A stretch of DNA of 64,000 bases from CAYZJR01 sp964503045 (GCA_964503045.1 CAZCZI010000017.1:53110-117109), one strand, 5' to 3'. Positions 44,840 through 53,381 are shown, counted from the stretch's first letter. Notes: a model not told the origin generated them from the letters alone. Numbers and translations: made by a program.

Positions 44840-46305
44840 GATGTCCCCCACTTCTGTGCAAGAACCTCAAACCGCTCAATCAAGGTTTCAACCGAAGGAC
44901 GGTCTGCCAATTCAAACTGAAGACATGACTGCACTATGTCTAGCAGCTCTGTGTCTATCTGTTGAATATTCTCCGGAACTCTGCACATGCCCGGTGGATC
45001 CTCGCCAGTCAATAAGAACAGCAGCGTAGACCCAAAGGCATAGACATCACTGCCGGGAGATGCCTTTCCTTTAAACTGCTCTGGTGGCATGTAGCCCTGT
45101 TTACCGATTAACGTTCCTGTTCCCTCTGATGTATAAATGTTTGCCGCGCCAAAATCTATAACTCTTATCTCGTCTCTTTCGCCAAGATGCATGATGTTGT
45201 CGGGAGTGAGGTCTCTGTGAACAACTGGCGGGCTCAGACCGTGCAGATAGGACAGCACGTCGAGGAGCTGCCGAGCGATAGACACCACAACTCTTTTTTC
45301 GACCCGTTCCAAAGAGCGCACATACTGGCGCAAATTGGTACCGTGAACACAGTCCATCACTATGTAACTGCGACCATCCTCTACGAAGTGATCTCTGACA
45401 GTCACAATCGAAGGATGTGACAATGAAGCGAGAATTGCTGCCTCTCTGTTGAACTTTTGCAGAAGCGTGTCGTGCACTTTTTCATCAGCACCAACTGGAA
45501 CGACAAGCTCTTTTATGACAAACCTCTGCCCTTTGTTGTCTGAGACCAGATAAGTAGAAGAGCTCATTCGGGTCGCTATCGTCAATTCGATGGTATAGCG
45601 CCCGCCGCCAACCTTTTTTCCGGATGGCAGCGACACGTGATTGGCAAGCTCGAAGCGACGATCGAATTCCTGCGACCATATTTGCGTAAACCCATCTACA
45701 GAAGGAGCTTTGCCCAGAAAGCTTTGTACCTGCATATAGAGGACTTCCGGGGCGAGCAGACGCTGCGGTGCGTATCTTGAAAGGATACGAAAAAAGTGCT
45801 CTTGTTCAGCTGTGCTCAACGTTTGCAAATATATCGGGATATCAGGAATATCAGAAAAATTAAGGACCAGGGCCCGAGGACTCATCTTCCGTTCGCTCAA
45901 TGAGCGCCAGGCGGGTCTATATAGACCGACCAAGCGTAGGCGTGACCATGGCACCAGATTTTTGCCAGTTGGTTTCTTGAGCCCATGCCATTCGACACCT
46001 TCCGATGACAAAGTTAAGTTGGCCATGCCATTCCTGCCAATCACCAAGTTGATGAAAGCAGCGATAAGAAGTCCCAAGGACCCTCCCATGGCAAAATGGT
46101 AGAGCGGTTTGTAAAAGATACCCCCGACGAGCATTACGAGTAGTATACAAAGCAGGACTTTCCAGTTTGTTTTGCTTCTGATCGTCAATGGTTCCACAAT
46201 CGCATCAGCCGAAGACACCGGACTCAACACCTTTGAGTTCGATGCAGCCGGTACGCTGTCCGCTACCAAATTGATGGTTTCATGGTCAATCTTTTTTTCA
46301 TGCAT
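44836..46305 (-). CDS. Membrane-linked Hanks-type Ser/Thr protein kinase
   Basis: About 489 residues (ATG 46305; a GTG seven codons upstream is possible). An N-terminal region with two hydrophobic helices (about 45-85: VLLCILLVMLVGGIF and GGSLGLLIAAFINLVI) precedes a PH-like or unrecognised domain, then a kinase domain (about 220-480) with a GRYTIEL start, FVIKE lysine, HRDLTPDN catalytic loop and intact DFG. The Lys-to-Thr change after HRD is shared with the next kinase and seems a subfamily trait. SDVYAFG and a PPEQF activation segment are present. First gene of the kinase, kinase, TPR operon; upstream bases to 46536 hold two short hairpins (46424-46437, 46466-46486) and no gene. Confidence 0.82.
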   Translation of the reverse strand: MHEKKIDHETINLVADSVPAASNSKVLSPVSSADAIVEPLTIRSKTNWKVLLCILLVMLVGGIFYKPLYHFAMGGSLGLLIAAFINLVIGRNGMANLTLSSEGVEWHGLKKPTGKNLVPWSRLRLVGLYRPAWRSLSERKMSPRALVLNFSDIPDIPIYLQTLSTAEQEHFFRILSRYAPQRLLAPEVLYMQVQSFLGKAPSVDGFTQIWSQEFDRRFELANHVSLPSGKKVGGGRYTIELTIATRMSSSTYLVSDNKGQRFVIKELVVPVGADEKVHDTLLQKFNREAAILASLSHPSIVTVRDHFVEDGRSYIVMDCVHGTNLRQYVRSLERVEKRVVVSIARQLLDVLSYLHGLSPPVVHRDLTPDNIMHLGERDEIRVIDFGAANIYTSEGTGTLIGKQGYMPPEQFKGKASPGSDVYAFGSTLLFLLTGEDPPGMCRVPENIQQIDTELLDIVQSCLQFELADRPSVETLIERFEVLAQKWGTS

Positions 46306-46536
46306 AGAACTTCTATGCCCGCTCACTACCCAATTAGCAACTGGTTAACAAATCCTTTCTAAAACTGATTGGCGTTACCAGATTGCGGATTATCGCTATG
46401 CTTCTAATTTTGGAACATCCTAACGCCCAGAAGGGCGCGTTTGCACGCACCCCTCCTCCCCGAACGATGCGATCATCACTCGCATCTAAACTCAATTGTT
46501 GGACTGTCGGAATCGTCTTATTAATATTAGATCGAC

Positions 46537-48057
46537 CTACACAAATTTGATCGAAGGTCCCGACGGTCTCTGGCGCTTCACCGAGTAGTTAAACTCGCCT
46601 TGCCCTGCTCTTCCGAGAGGTTGTCCACGTTTCACCACGTCGCCTTTGGCAACGTTTACACCGTCAAGACCTGTGTAAATTTCATAGCGCATACCATGTG
46701 ACTTTCGGTCATAGCATTGAACAACTACAAAGTCCTGACCCTTCGCCATCGATTTCAATTTTTCGATTGCCGCATAGTCTTTCGCAGAGAGCATGTCGCC
46801 TTCAGGATTCTTTGAGGTGTACGCCACCCTGCCATCTTGAAACGCACCTACTGAGCTGCCTTCCTTCACTCTGATATTGGCGAAGGCGTCATCACCACTG
46901 GCGACATACATCTGACCATGGTTGAGTTTCAACCTCACTCCGGTCGTAACACCATCTTTGACCTGGAATTGAGGACCGCCTTCTAGCGGTGGTTCCAAAA
47001 AGTCCTTGCCGTCGACATACTCACGTTTCATGAATCCATCTTTCGTAGTGGTGGTGCGTATTCCGCCGTACTCTGCCACCTTGCTTCCATCGCGGTTGCG
47101 TGTCACAGTCGAGCCAGGGTGGTCACTATATGTGATGCTTCCATTTTTTGAATCTACACAAAAATCATTGCGTCTTTGACTGGTTTCTCTGTTCCACCAC
47201 TCATTATTATTGACTCTGACCCATTGACCGCTGTCATCTCTAAAAGTTGATGGTTTGCCATCATTGTCGTACTTTCCAATTCGAAAATCGTGACCGGCAG
47301 CATCTGTCATACCGCTCATCCGTCCTCTCGCATCGAGGAAAATCGTCGAGTTGTCAGCCAAGTTGGTTTCGGCGCTGCGACCGTCTTTAAAGGTGACGGA
47401 TTTTTTCTGCGTTCTGAAGTCTTCTCGAACAACATCGCCGTTGTGAAATTGAGTTTCGGTCGCAAAAGTTTTTCCATCATGAATCGACATCGTCACCACA
47501 TCCCCGTTCGGCATTTCCGCGCGCCGCCCGTAAAGGTTTCCGTGATTCAAATACTCGATTGTCTTTGTGCCGCCGATGTCGTATCCCACTCTTAGGCGAC
47601 CCGCAGTGTCGGCAAAAGAATATCCTCTCGACGACACTGCAACGTCACCTTTCCAGCGACTAAACCCATCTTCGTTTATCCATTCATTACCATAGCTGTG
47701 CTCGTTGCCGTTTAGCTGCCGATACCAACGTCCCAAGTCGTTTTGGACCATATTGATTTGGTTTGTGTAATCGTCATATCCGAATTCAAATTGCCTACCG
47801 GCACCGTCTCGCATTTCCTTGATGCGATTGAAGCGATCGTAAACCAGTTCGCCGCGTCCATTGCCATCGCTTTGCGTGACCCGCGCATCATCGAGTCGAA
47901 GCGGAGGAACCATCGGCTCATCAGCCAAGCGCCATGGGCGAGGTTGTTGAACTTCCCGAATATTGCACTTACTGAAATCAAAGGCTGTCGAGCCAGGCGG
48001 CAAGTCAGTCATTGCGCTGTCATTTGAAGAAATCGGCGAATCAAAACCGGGGGGCAT
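46537..48057 (-). CDS. YD-repeat-like protein with degenerate M23-like C-terminus
   Basis: A 506-residue hydrophilic protein, no signal peptide. Residues about 60-330 are RHS/YD-like strand-turn units (YDRFNRIKEMRDGAGRQFEF, FLDARGRMSGMTDAAGHDFR, VTRNRDGSKVAEYGG). The last 60 residues read GLDGVNVAKGDVVKRGQPLGRAGQGEFNYSV, the layout of the second half of a LytM/M23 peptidase. The zinc-ligand HxH of such enzymes is replaced (FNYSV), so catalysis is unlikely; peptidoglycan binding is possible. GAGG sits 7 nt before the ATG. Similar in style to the 34760 protein, from which it is unlinked. Confidence 0.65.
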   Translation of the reverse strand: MPPGFDSPISSNDSAMTDLPPGSTAFDFSKCNIREVQQPRPWRLADEPMVPPLRLDDARVTQSDGNGRGELVYDRFNRIKEMRDGAGRQFEFGYDDYTNQINMVQNDLGRWYRQLNGNEHSYGNEWINEDGFSRWKGDVAVSSRGYSFADTAGRLRVGYDIGGTKTIEYLNHGNLYGRRAEMPNGDVVTMSIHDGKTFATETQFHNGDVVREDFRTQKKSVTFKDGRSAETNLADNSTIFLDARGRMSGMTDAAGHDFRIGKYDNDGKPSTFRDDSGQWVRVNNNEWWNRETSQRRNDFCVDSKNGSITYSDHPGSTVTRNRDGSKVAEYGGIRTTTTKDGFMKREYVDGKDFLEPPLEGGPQFQVKDGVTTGVRLKLNHGQMYVASGDDAFANIRVKEGSSVGAFQDGRVAYTSKNPEGDMLSAKDYAAIEKLKSMAKGQDFVVVQCYDRKSHGMRYEIYTGLDGVNVAKGDVVKRGQPLGRAGQGEFNYSVKRQRPSGPSIKFV

Positions 48058-48159
48058 GGGACAACCTCGCTAACCTATTTACTGATTGTTGGGGGTGGGG
48101 TCGGTGATTGGCGTGCCAACCCCATGCACCTAAGGTAAGCGAAAGTTTTGGCAAATTTA

Positions 48160-48190
48160 TGGCGCGGCGTGACATGTTTGTGACGCGCCA
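48160..48190. promoter_or_regulatory. Inverted repeat with GTGAC direct repeats upstream of the YD gene
   Basis: TGGCGCG (48160-48166) and CGCGCCA (48184-48190) form a perfect 7-bp inverted repeat. Inside and overlapping it, GTGAC occurs at 48169-48173 and 48180-48184, exactly 11 bp apart, as in tandem half-sites of OmpR/PhoB-type regulators. It lies about 100 bp upstream of the minus-strand gene at 48057. Confidence 0.4.
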
Positions 48191-48194
48191 AAAG

Positions 48195-48252
48195 TTTTTG
48201 AAAAGTTGAAAAGCAAAGCGCCCATCCTGAGGATTCTCACCAGGACGAGCGC
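48195..48252 (-). terminator. Probable intrinsic terminator of the TerB-like gene
   Basis: On the minus strand a hairpin (arms 48241-48252 and 48218-48229, 10 of 12 positions paired, 11-nt loop) is followed by a T-rich run read from 48217 down to about 48195. It lies just past the stop of the gene at 48274. Confidence 0.55.
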
Positions 48253-48273
48253 GCTAACAGTTAAGACTCGGGA

Positions 48274-48498
48274 CTAGTCTTTCAGGTGGGTTCTCAAGAG
48301 AACCGATGACAGAAGCTCGAATGCTGCATCGTCAAAGGTATTGTTCGAGAGAGCCTTCTCAAGAAACATCTTTTCTTCTTCACTGACCACGCCATCGGAC
48401 ATAATCAGCTCGCGAAGCACACGGGCTTCGTACTTTGAAATCTTCCCGTCGTCCGATAGGACTTCTTTCAGCGCTTCTTCCAATGTTCTAACGCTCAC
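48274..48498 (-). CDS. Small TerB-like/EF-hand-like helical protein
   Basis: A 74-residue helical protein with two acidic turn motifs, SDDGKISKYEARVLREL and SDGVVSEEEKMFLEKAL. These resemble the paired helix-loop-helix units of TerB-type tellurite-resistance and calcium-binding-like proteins. The GTG start at 48498 has AAGGAG 7 nt upstream, while an upstream TTG is too close to that site. It is divergent from the rhodanese gene. Function unknown. Confidence 0.65.
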   Translation of the reverse strand: MSVRTLEEALKEVLSDDGKISKYEARVLRELIMSDGVVSEEEKMFLEKALSNNTFDDAAFELLSSVLLRTHLKD

Positions 48499-48599
48499 GT
48501 GCAATCTCCTTAGGGTTGAACCTGATGGAAGGAGATTATACTTATTCCCGCCCTAAAAGATGTGATGGACATAGAAAACAATAGGGAAACCGAAACGAT

Positions 48600-48938
48600 A
48601 TGGATATAAAAACACAAGCCGAAATCAGCCCGCGCGAACTCAAAAGCCGCCTGGATTCAGGCGAAAAGTTGGTAATCCTAGATGTGCGGGAACCGCATGA
48701 ACTTAAAATTTGCTCTCTTGTCAACACTGTCCATATTCCAATGGGAGAGTTGCCGGACCGCTTGGCTGAATTAGACAAATACAAAGGCGAAGACATCATC
48801 GTCTATTGCCGCTCTGGCGGCAGAAGCGGCCGATGCGTCGAGTACATGCGACTGCATGGATTCGACCGCGCCATCAACCTGACTGGCGGCATTTTGCTTT
48901 GGTCCGATGAAATCGATCAGTCGATGAGTAAGTACTGA
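48600..48938 (+). CDS. Single-domain rhodanese-like sulfurtransferase
   Basis: A 112-residue protein covering one rhodanese domain: start strand ISPRELKSRL, LVILDVREPHE, HIPMGEL, IIVYCRSGGRSGR with the catalytic Cys and its six-residue loop, then NLTGGILLW. Length and motifs match GlpE/PspE-like single-domain enzymes, which move sulfane sulfur from thiosulfate or persulfides to acceptors. No signal peptide, so cytosolic. It ends 2 bp before the convergent antitoxin gene. Confidence 0.92.
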   Translation: MDIKTQAEISPRELKSRLDSGEKLVILDVREPHELKICSLVNTVHIPMGELPDRLAELDKYKGEDIIVYCRSGGRSGRCVEYMRLHGFDRAINLTGGILLWSDEIDQSMSKY

Positions 48939-48939
48939 T

Positions 48940-49173
48940 CTACCTGTTCGCTTCCCAATTAACATCAATCGGCGAGACGATATCGCCAACAATTTTGACC
49001 GTTCCTTTCATGCATCCGAAGACCTTTCGCGTAGGCATGACAGGAACAAGTTGAGCTACTGGCTTGCCCCGTTTGATGATGGTGATGGGTTTCTTGGTCC
49101 TCTGCACCTGATCCATAAGCTGAGAGCATCGCGATTTGAACTCGCCAACTTCTATCTTTTCGTCTTCAGCCAT
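48940..49173 (-). CDS. Phd/YefM-family antitoxin-like protein
   Basis: A 77-residue protein with the Phd pattern: VGEFKSRCSQLMDQVQ, KKPITIIKRGKPVAQLVPV. Such antitoxins bind DNA through the N-terminal fold and neutralise a toxin through the C-terminus. No recognisable toxin follows; the gene is last in its cluster and converges on rhodanese. ATG 49173 lies inside the overlapping upstream ORF, without a clear ribosome site, implying coupling. It may be an orphan antitoxin, or its toxin may be the uncharacterised small ORF upstream. Confidence 0.75.
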   Translation of the reverse strand: MAEDEKIEVGEFKSRCSQLMDQVQRTKKPITIIKRGKPVAQLVPVMPTRKVFGCMKGTVKIVGDIVSPIDVNWEANR

Positions 49174-49373
49174 ATCATTAGCCACATAGGATGCTTAGGA
49201 TGCTTTGCCTCATGATACACCCAGAACTCGTTGCTGTTCAGTCCTACATACCAAAACAAGGCGCCATCAGCGCCTTTGTTTTGCGGCTTTAAATTGTTGA
49301 ACTTGCCTATTCGAATGACACCACCGTCCGGCGGGACGGCCAGCCGTTTCCAAACAATCCGGATGAGCACCAC
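49152..49373 (-). CDS. Possible small protein upstream of the Phd-like gene
   Basis: A 73-codon frame starting at GTG 49373, rich in Trp, Lys and Pro, with FWYVGLNSNEFWVYHEAKHP as its most protein-like part. It overlaps the Phd-like gene by about 22 bp and the 100-residue ORF by 67 bp. No ribosome site. It could be a separate toxin-like protein, or the frame-shifted second half of the 49307-49609 gene. I do not recognise a family. Confidence 0.4.
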   Translation of the reverse strand: MVLIRIVWKRLAVPPDGGVIRIGKFNNLKPQNKGADGALFWYVGLNSNEFWVYHEAKHPKHPMWLMIWLKTKR

Positions 49374-49609
49374 GCTTCGACTGTGGCGGGCCTACTCATC
49401 TCGTCAACGTGCTCGGAAATCCACAATTGGCTGGCCGCTCCCAATTCGCGTAACAGCTCATTTGCTGCTGTTACCAGAGCGTAGATGGCTGACTCTCCGC
49501 ATGCAGCTTTGAATCGAGCCAACCGAGTGGCGCACACTTCCCACATATTAGCGGTGATCAGTGAACACAATTCCTTCGCTTCATTTTGAATATCGTAGTT
49601 GCTGTTCAT
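49307..49609 (-). CDS. Small helical protein of unknown function
   Basis: A 100-residue, mostly helical protein (NEAKELCSLITANMWEVCAT, YALVTAANELLRELGAASQL). ATG 49609 has GAGG 8 nt upstream. It ends in a short Trp/Arg-rich tail. It heads a cluster of three overlapping minus-strand frames ending in a Phd-like antitoxin. Unrecognised; if a frameshift joined it to the next frame the protein would be longer. Confidence 0.5.
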   Translation of the reverse strand: MNSNYDIQNEAKELCSLITANMWEVCATRLARFKAACGESAIYALVTAANELLRELGAASQLWISEHVDEMSRPATVEAWCSSGLFGNGWPSRRTVVSFE

Positions 49610-49718
49610 TGTGTGCGCCTCTTAGCGAGTTCATGCTGAGATACTAAACCCGAAAATCCCAAATTGCACTGTGTAAATCCACAGTCTTTTTCAAAATCCG
49701 AAAATTTCCCCAAACCAA

Positions 49719-49767
49719 GTCTCGGAGCGGTTTCCAGCGAGGGTGCGCAGGAATCTCACTCCGAGAC
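49719..49767 (-). terminator. Probable terminator of the proline-rich repeat gene
   Basis: A perfect 9-bp inverted repeat (GTCTCGGAG at 49719-49727, CTCCGAGAC at 49759-49767) lies downstream of the minus-strand gene at 49795. On the minus strand it is followed by a loosely T-rich stretch. The 31-nt loop is long for a terminator. Confidence 0.4.
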
Positions 49768-49794
49768 ATAGGCATGGTGCAGGTTTAGGTCGGA

Positions 49795-50907
49795 TTAGAA
49801 GTGAAAGATATCGTGCAAACTAGGAAGATGCGGTTTTGGTGGTTTCGGAAGCGGCAGAATCGGCTTAGGAAGCGGAAGCGGCAGCGGTGGTTTTGGTAAG
49901 TCGTCGATATCATTTATAGGAAGCGGAAGAATCGGAGGTCTCGGTGGCTTCGGCAGGTCGTCGATATCATTTATAGGCAAAGGAAGAATCGGCGGTCTCG
50001 GCGGCTTCGGCAGATCGTCGATATCATCTATTGGGAATATCGGCAGAGGTCTGGGCCCAATTATCGGGAACGGTTCAATAGGAAATGGTCTGGGTGGATC
50101 ACGTGGATCTATCGGTTGAGGGCATGGCTCTGGTCTTGGCTGAACAGGCTCAGGTCTCGGCTCTGGATGTGGGCATGGATGCGGGGGCTCTGGCTTCGGT
50201 TCCGGCTTGGGTTCTGGACGTGGTGGGCATGGATGAGGCTCAGGATGGGGCTCGGGACGCGGGACCGGTTTCGGAACTGGTCGTGGATTAGGTCCATCGA
50301 GCACATCAACAGCGCGGTTGATGTCTCTGCGACCGTCTCTCAGTTCGCCTCTTCCTTCGCGCAGACATTCGAGAGCTTCTTGAGTGTTGCCTTGTCGAAG
50401 AAGTTGCAATGCCCATCTCGCTTCGCGCATGGAGTCTCTTACATCACCGATGCCTTCTTTAATATCGCCTTCGGCTTGATTGTCTTTTCTACTGTCATTT
50501 GGATTGAGTCTCATTCCATCTTGCAGATCATCGATACCATCACTCATGTCACCTAGAGCTCTTCTGATATCGCGTTGCGCACCTCTGATATCGCCTCTTT
50601 GGATAGACTTGATCGCATCTTGAAGATGTCTGTCACTTTCGCTTAGTTCTTGCTGTCCTTCGTGAAGCTCTTGCACAGCACGTCTTGGTGTGGGCATGTC
50701 GCGTTCACGAAAGAGGTTGTCGAAATCCATATTAGTAAATAGTTTATTCAACTCATCATCGCTCTTTCCTTTGGTGTTATCGCCGAAAGAACAATGACCA
50801 AACAACATCTGCTGAGATTCGCGCGTCCATGCATTTGAAGCTGCATTTCTCAGCTGCGACTCTTCGGGTGCGCCTTTCTGGGCGTCAGAAATCTCTCTAC
50901 CTAACAT
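49795..50907 (-). CDS. Proline-rich repeat protein with helical N-terminal domain
   Basis: A 370-residue protein; ATG 50907 has GAGGAGGA about 9 nt upstream. Residues 1-215 are helical and charged, with units such as LHEGQQELSESDRHLQDAIK, IQRGDIRGAQRDIRRALGD and LREGRGELRDGRRDINRAV. The remaining 155 residues are extended Pro/Glu/His/Cys repeats, then near-identical units with DDIDDLPKPPRPPILPLP, and a short hydrophobic tail. No signal peptide. It may be a structural spacer or cell-envelope scaffold. The family is unknown to me. Confidence 0.7.
   Translation of the reverse strand: MLGREISDAQKGAPEESQLRNAASNAWTRESQQMLFGHCSFGDNTKGKSDDELNKLFTNMDFDNLFRERDMPTPRRAVQELHEGQQELSESDRHLQDAIKSIQRGDIRGAQRDIRRALGDMSDGIDDLQDGMRLNPNDSRKDNQAEGDIKEGIGDVRDSMREARWALQLLRQGNTQEALECLREGRGELRDGRRDINRAVDVLDGPNPRPVPKPVPRPEPHPEPHPCPPRPEPKPEPKPEPPHPCPHPEPRPEPVQPRPEPCPQPIDPRDPPRPFPIEPFPIIGPRPLPIFPIDDIDDLPKPPRPPILPLPINDIDDLPKPPRPPILPLPINDIDDLPKPPLPLPLPKPILPLPKPPKPHLPSLHDIFHF
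49882..50035 (-). repeat. 57-bp in-frame tandem repeat in the proline-rich gene
   Basis: TCGTCGATATCAT starts at 49901, 49958 and 50015, a period of exactly 57 bp (19 codons), with the spacing sequence largely conserved between the first two copies. The third copy decays after about 20 bp. The whole number of codons keeps the frame. Confidence 0.85.
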
Positions 50908-51059
50908 AAGTAGAATCCTCCTCGGGGGGTCCGTACTCCAGTGGGAAGCTGGAGAACGGGGGTGTATGGAGCCGAAATTAGTAAGTGGACAGGTCCGCAA
51001 TCAAACCGGCTGAAAACCGTTGCGACTGCTTCAAGGTTGCGCCCACTCTAGGGACAAAA

Positions 51060-51078
51060 TGTGACACGAGTGTGACAC
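51060..51078. promoter_or_regulatory. GTGAC direct repeat, candidate OmpR/PhoB-type box
   Basis: TGTGACAC at 51060-51067 and again at 51071-51078; the GTGAC cores start at 51061 and 51072, 11 bp apart. It lies in the 296-bp divergent gap between the proline-rich gene and the histidine kinase. The same spacing recurs at 48169/48180. Apart from this box the gap shows no gene. Confidence 0.4.
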
Positions 51079-51203
51079 ACAAAGCTGCAAACGCCCGCCC
51101 AGTCCAGCTTTGCTCCGTCACAAGCTCTCTCATTCGTTTGTAATTGAGAATCAAAGCGTTTAAACTTAACTCTGATCTGGTTATGTAATGATCTAAATCT
51201 CCC

Positions 51204-53381
51204 GTGGCGAAACTCAAGCTGTCCCATAAGGCACTGATACTGGTGGCTGTGCCGCTTGTTTTTGAACTGGGATTCGTCGCCACCCTCAGTGAGCTGCTCA
51301 ACGAAGCCGAACGCGAAGCACAACGCGAAGCCGAATCGCGAACAATCGTCTCACACATCAATAAGCTGTATCGAATCCTCATGGATTCGGCCGGCTCAGT
51401 CAGCGCGTATGGCCTTACTGGCGCGGCTGAAGAGTATGGTTTGCGCGCAGACAATCTGCGCAACCTGCTTCCGCAAGAGATCGAAATCTTGCAAGGTCTG
51501 CTCAAGAACAAGCCAACGGAAAAAGCTGCCCTCGATCGCATCAAAGTCACTTGCGAACAGGGTTCTGAACAACTCAAACAGATAAAGAATCTTTACCGCG
51601 ACGGTGCTTTTCAAGACGCCAATGCCAGAATTCAAAAAATTCGCCCTTTGATTAAGAAGGTGTCCGAAGAAGTGGACACAGTTAGACTTGAAGAAGAAAA
51701 AATCGAGTTTGCCAGTCCAAAAATTCAGGAAGAACAACGCCGCATGGTGCGACAATTGTTGCTCGGCGGAGTTGTATTCAACATCTTGCTTGCCGTCTCG
51801 TTAGCAGTTTATTTCAATCGTGGAACGACACGCCGCCTCGCCATCCTCATGGACAACTCACGCCGACTCGCAGAGGGAAAGCAACTAAATCCACTGCTTG
51901 AAGGCAACGACGAAATCGCTCACCTCGATCGCGTCTTCAATGATATGGCGCAAAAAATGGTTTCTGCTTCAATTAAAGAACGCGCAATTGTAGAGCACGC
52001 GGCCGACGTCATTTGCTCAATCGACACAAACTACTGCTTCACCAAAGTCAGTCCAGCAGCCGAACGCGTTTGGGGCTACCAACCAGAAGAACTAATCGGC
52101 AAGCCATTCATAGAACTGATTCACCCATCAAATGTCGAAGCCAGTAAAGCATTCATCGACAAAGCAAAAACTTCTGACTCCTCAAAATCGGTCGAACCAA
52201 CTTTTGAAACAACAATGGTGAAAAAGGACGGCGCCATAGTAAACATACTCTGGTCTGTCTATTGGTCAGCCGGCGACAAACTGCTCTTCTGCGTCGCGCA
52301 CGACATCACGGATCGCAAACACGCTGAAAACCTCCTCAAAGAAACAGAAGCACGACTGCGCCTGATCGTAGAGAGCCTTCCAATCGGACTGATCATGGTT
52401 AGCGATTATGGAGTCATTCAGCTGACAAACCCGACTATTGAGCAGATGTTTGGAATGCCGGCAACGGATCTAATCGGAGAAGAATTCGTCACACTACTCG
52501 CCGATGATGCAAGCCAGAAAACCTTCTTCAATATTCTTGCGGAGGCGTCAACTAGCTCCCACGAAATCGTTGCTATTCGGAACGACGACTCCACATTCCC
52601 CGCGGAACTCTCCCTGACACCAATCGAAACTCTTGAAGGAAAGCGCTTCTTAGCGCTAATCATAGATGTCACACAACGCCACGAAGTCGAACGCCTCAAG
52701 CAAGAATTTATCGCCATGGTTTCACACGAACTGAAGACGCCACTAAGCTCAGTGCAAAACTATTTAGAGCTTCTTGCAAAAGGCGTCTATGGAACATTGA
52801 CCGAAAAAGGAAGCAAGAAGCTTCCAACTATCGAATCGAACATTCAAAGACTCATCAATTTGATCAAAGAACTTTTGGATGTGGAACGTCTGGAGTCAGG
52901 CAAAATGAGCATGACCCCAACACGAGCAACAACACAATGGATAGTGGATCGCTCCGTCGAGTCCGTCAAAGTCCCTGCCGACGAAAAGCAAATTGAGATA
53001 ATCGTGAATGTTGAAGACACGGAACTTGTAGTCGACGCTGATCGTATCGTGCAAGTGATGATCAACCTGCTAAGTAACGCGGTGAAGTTTTCGGCGCCTT
53101 CCAGCAAGATCAATATCTCATCAGTCGACCACGGCGAAGAATTCGAATTTAGAGTTGAGGATCACGGACGAGGAATTCCCGCCTCTCACATAGACAAAGT
53201 GTTCGAAAAATTCCAACAAGTCACCGCCGATGACTCCCGTAAGCATGGGGGAACCGGACTCGGACTAGCAATCTGCAAAGCCATTGTGGAACAGCACGGC
53301 GGCGAAATCGGCGTAACCAGTGCCGAAGGAAAAGGCAGCACCTTCTGGTTTCGCGTGCCAAAGAAAAACAAAGGAACTTAG
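51204..53381 (+). CDS. Sensor histidine kinase (CHASE3-like, HAMP, two PAS)
   Basis: A 725-residue kinase. GTG start, then the helix ALILVAVPLVFELGFVATL, a long four-helix sensor, second helix near 190-210, HAMP-like segment, two PAS domains (about 265-380 and 390-495), DHp with MVSHELKTPL (His508) and a complete CA domain (NLLSNAVKF, DHGRG, GGTGLGL). It is intact and the longest of the four paralogous kinases here. No regulator gene is adjacent; the nearest are those at 39865 and 55267. Its own promoter probably lies in the divergent gap containing the GTGAC box. Confidence 0.92.
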   Translation: MAKLKLSHKALILVAVPLVFELGFVATLSELLNEAEREAQREAESRTIVSHINKLYRILMDSAGSVSAYGLTGAAEEYGLRADNLRNLLPQEIEILQGLLKNKPTEKAALDRIKVTCEQGSEQLKQIKNLYRDGAFQDANARIQKIRPLIKKVSEEVDTVRLEEEKIEFASPKIQEEQRRMVRQLLLGGVVFNILLAVSLAVYFNRGTTRRLAILMDNSRRLAEGKQLNPLLEGNDEIAHLDRVFNDMAQKMVSASIKERAIVEHAADVICSIDTNYCFTKVSPAAERVWGYQPEELIGKPFIELIHPSNVEASKAFIDKAKTSDSSKSVEPTFETTMVKKDGAIVNILWSVYWSAGDKLLFCVAHDITDRKHAENLLKETEARLRLIVESLPIGLIMVSDYGVIQLTNPTIEQMFGMPATDLIGEEFVTLLADDASQKTFFNILAEASTSSHEIVAIRNDDSTFPAELSLTPIETLEGKRFLALIIDVTQRHEVERLKQEFIAMVSHELKTPLSSVQNYLELLAKGVYGTLTEKGSKKLPTIESNIQRLINLIKELLDVERLESGKMSMTPTRATTQWIVDRSVESVKVPADEKQIEIIVNVEDTELVVDADRIVQVMINLLSNAVKFSAPSSKINISSVDHGEEFEFRVEDHGRGIPASHIDKVFEKFQQVTADDSRKHGGTGLGLAICKAIVEQHGGEIGVTSAEGKGSTFWFRVPKKNKGT

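Noticed and set aside
50978..51577. 199-codon minus-strand frame
   Set aside because: It lies antisense to the start of the histidine kinase at 51204, is Arg/Ser/Cys-rich and has no ribosome site; it mirrors the coding bias of the real gene.
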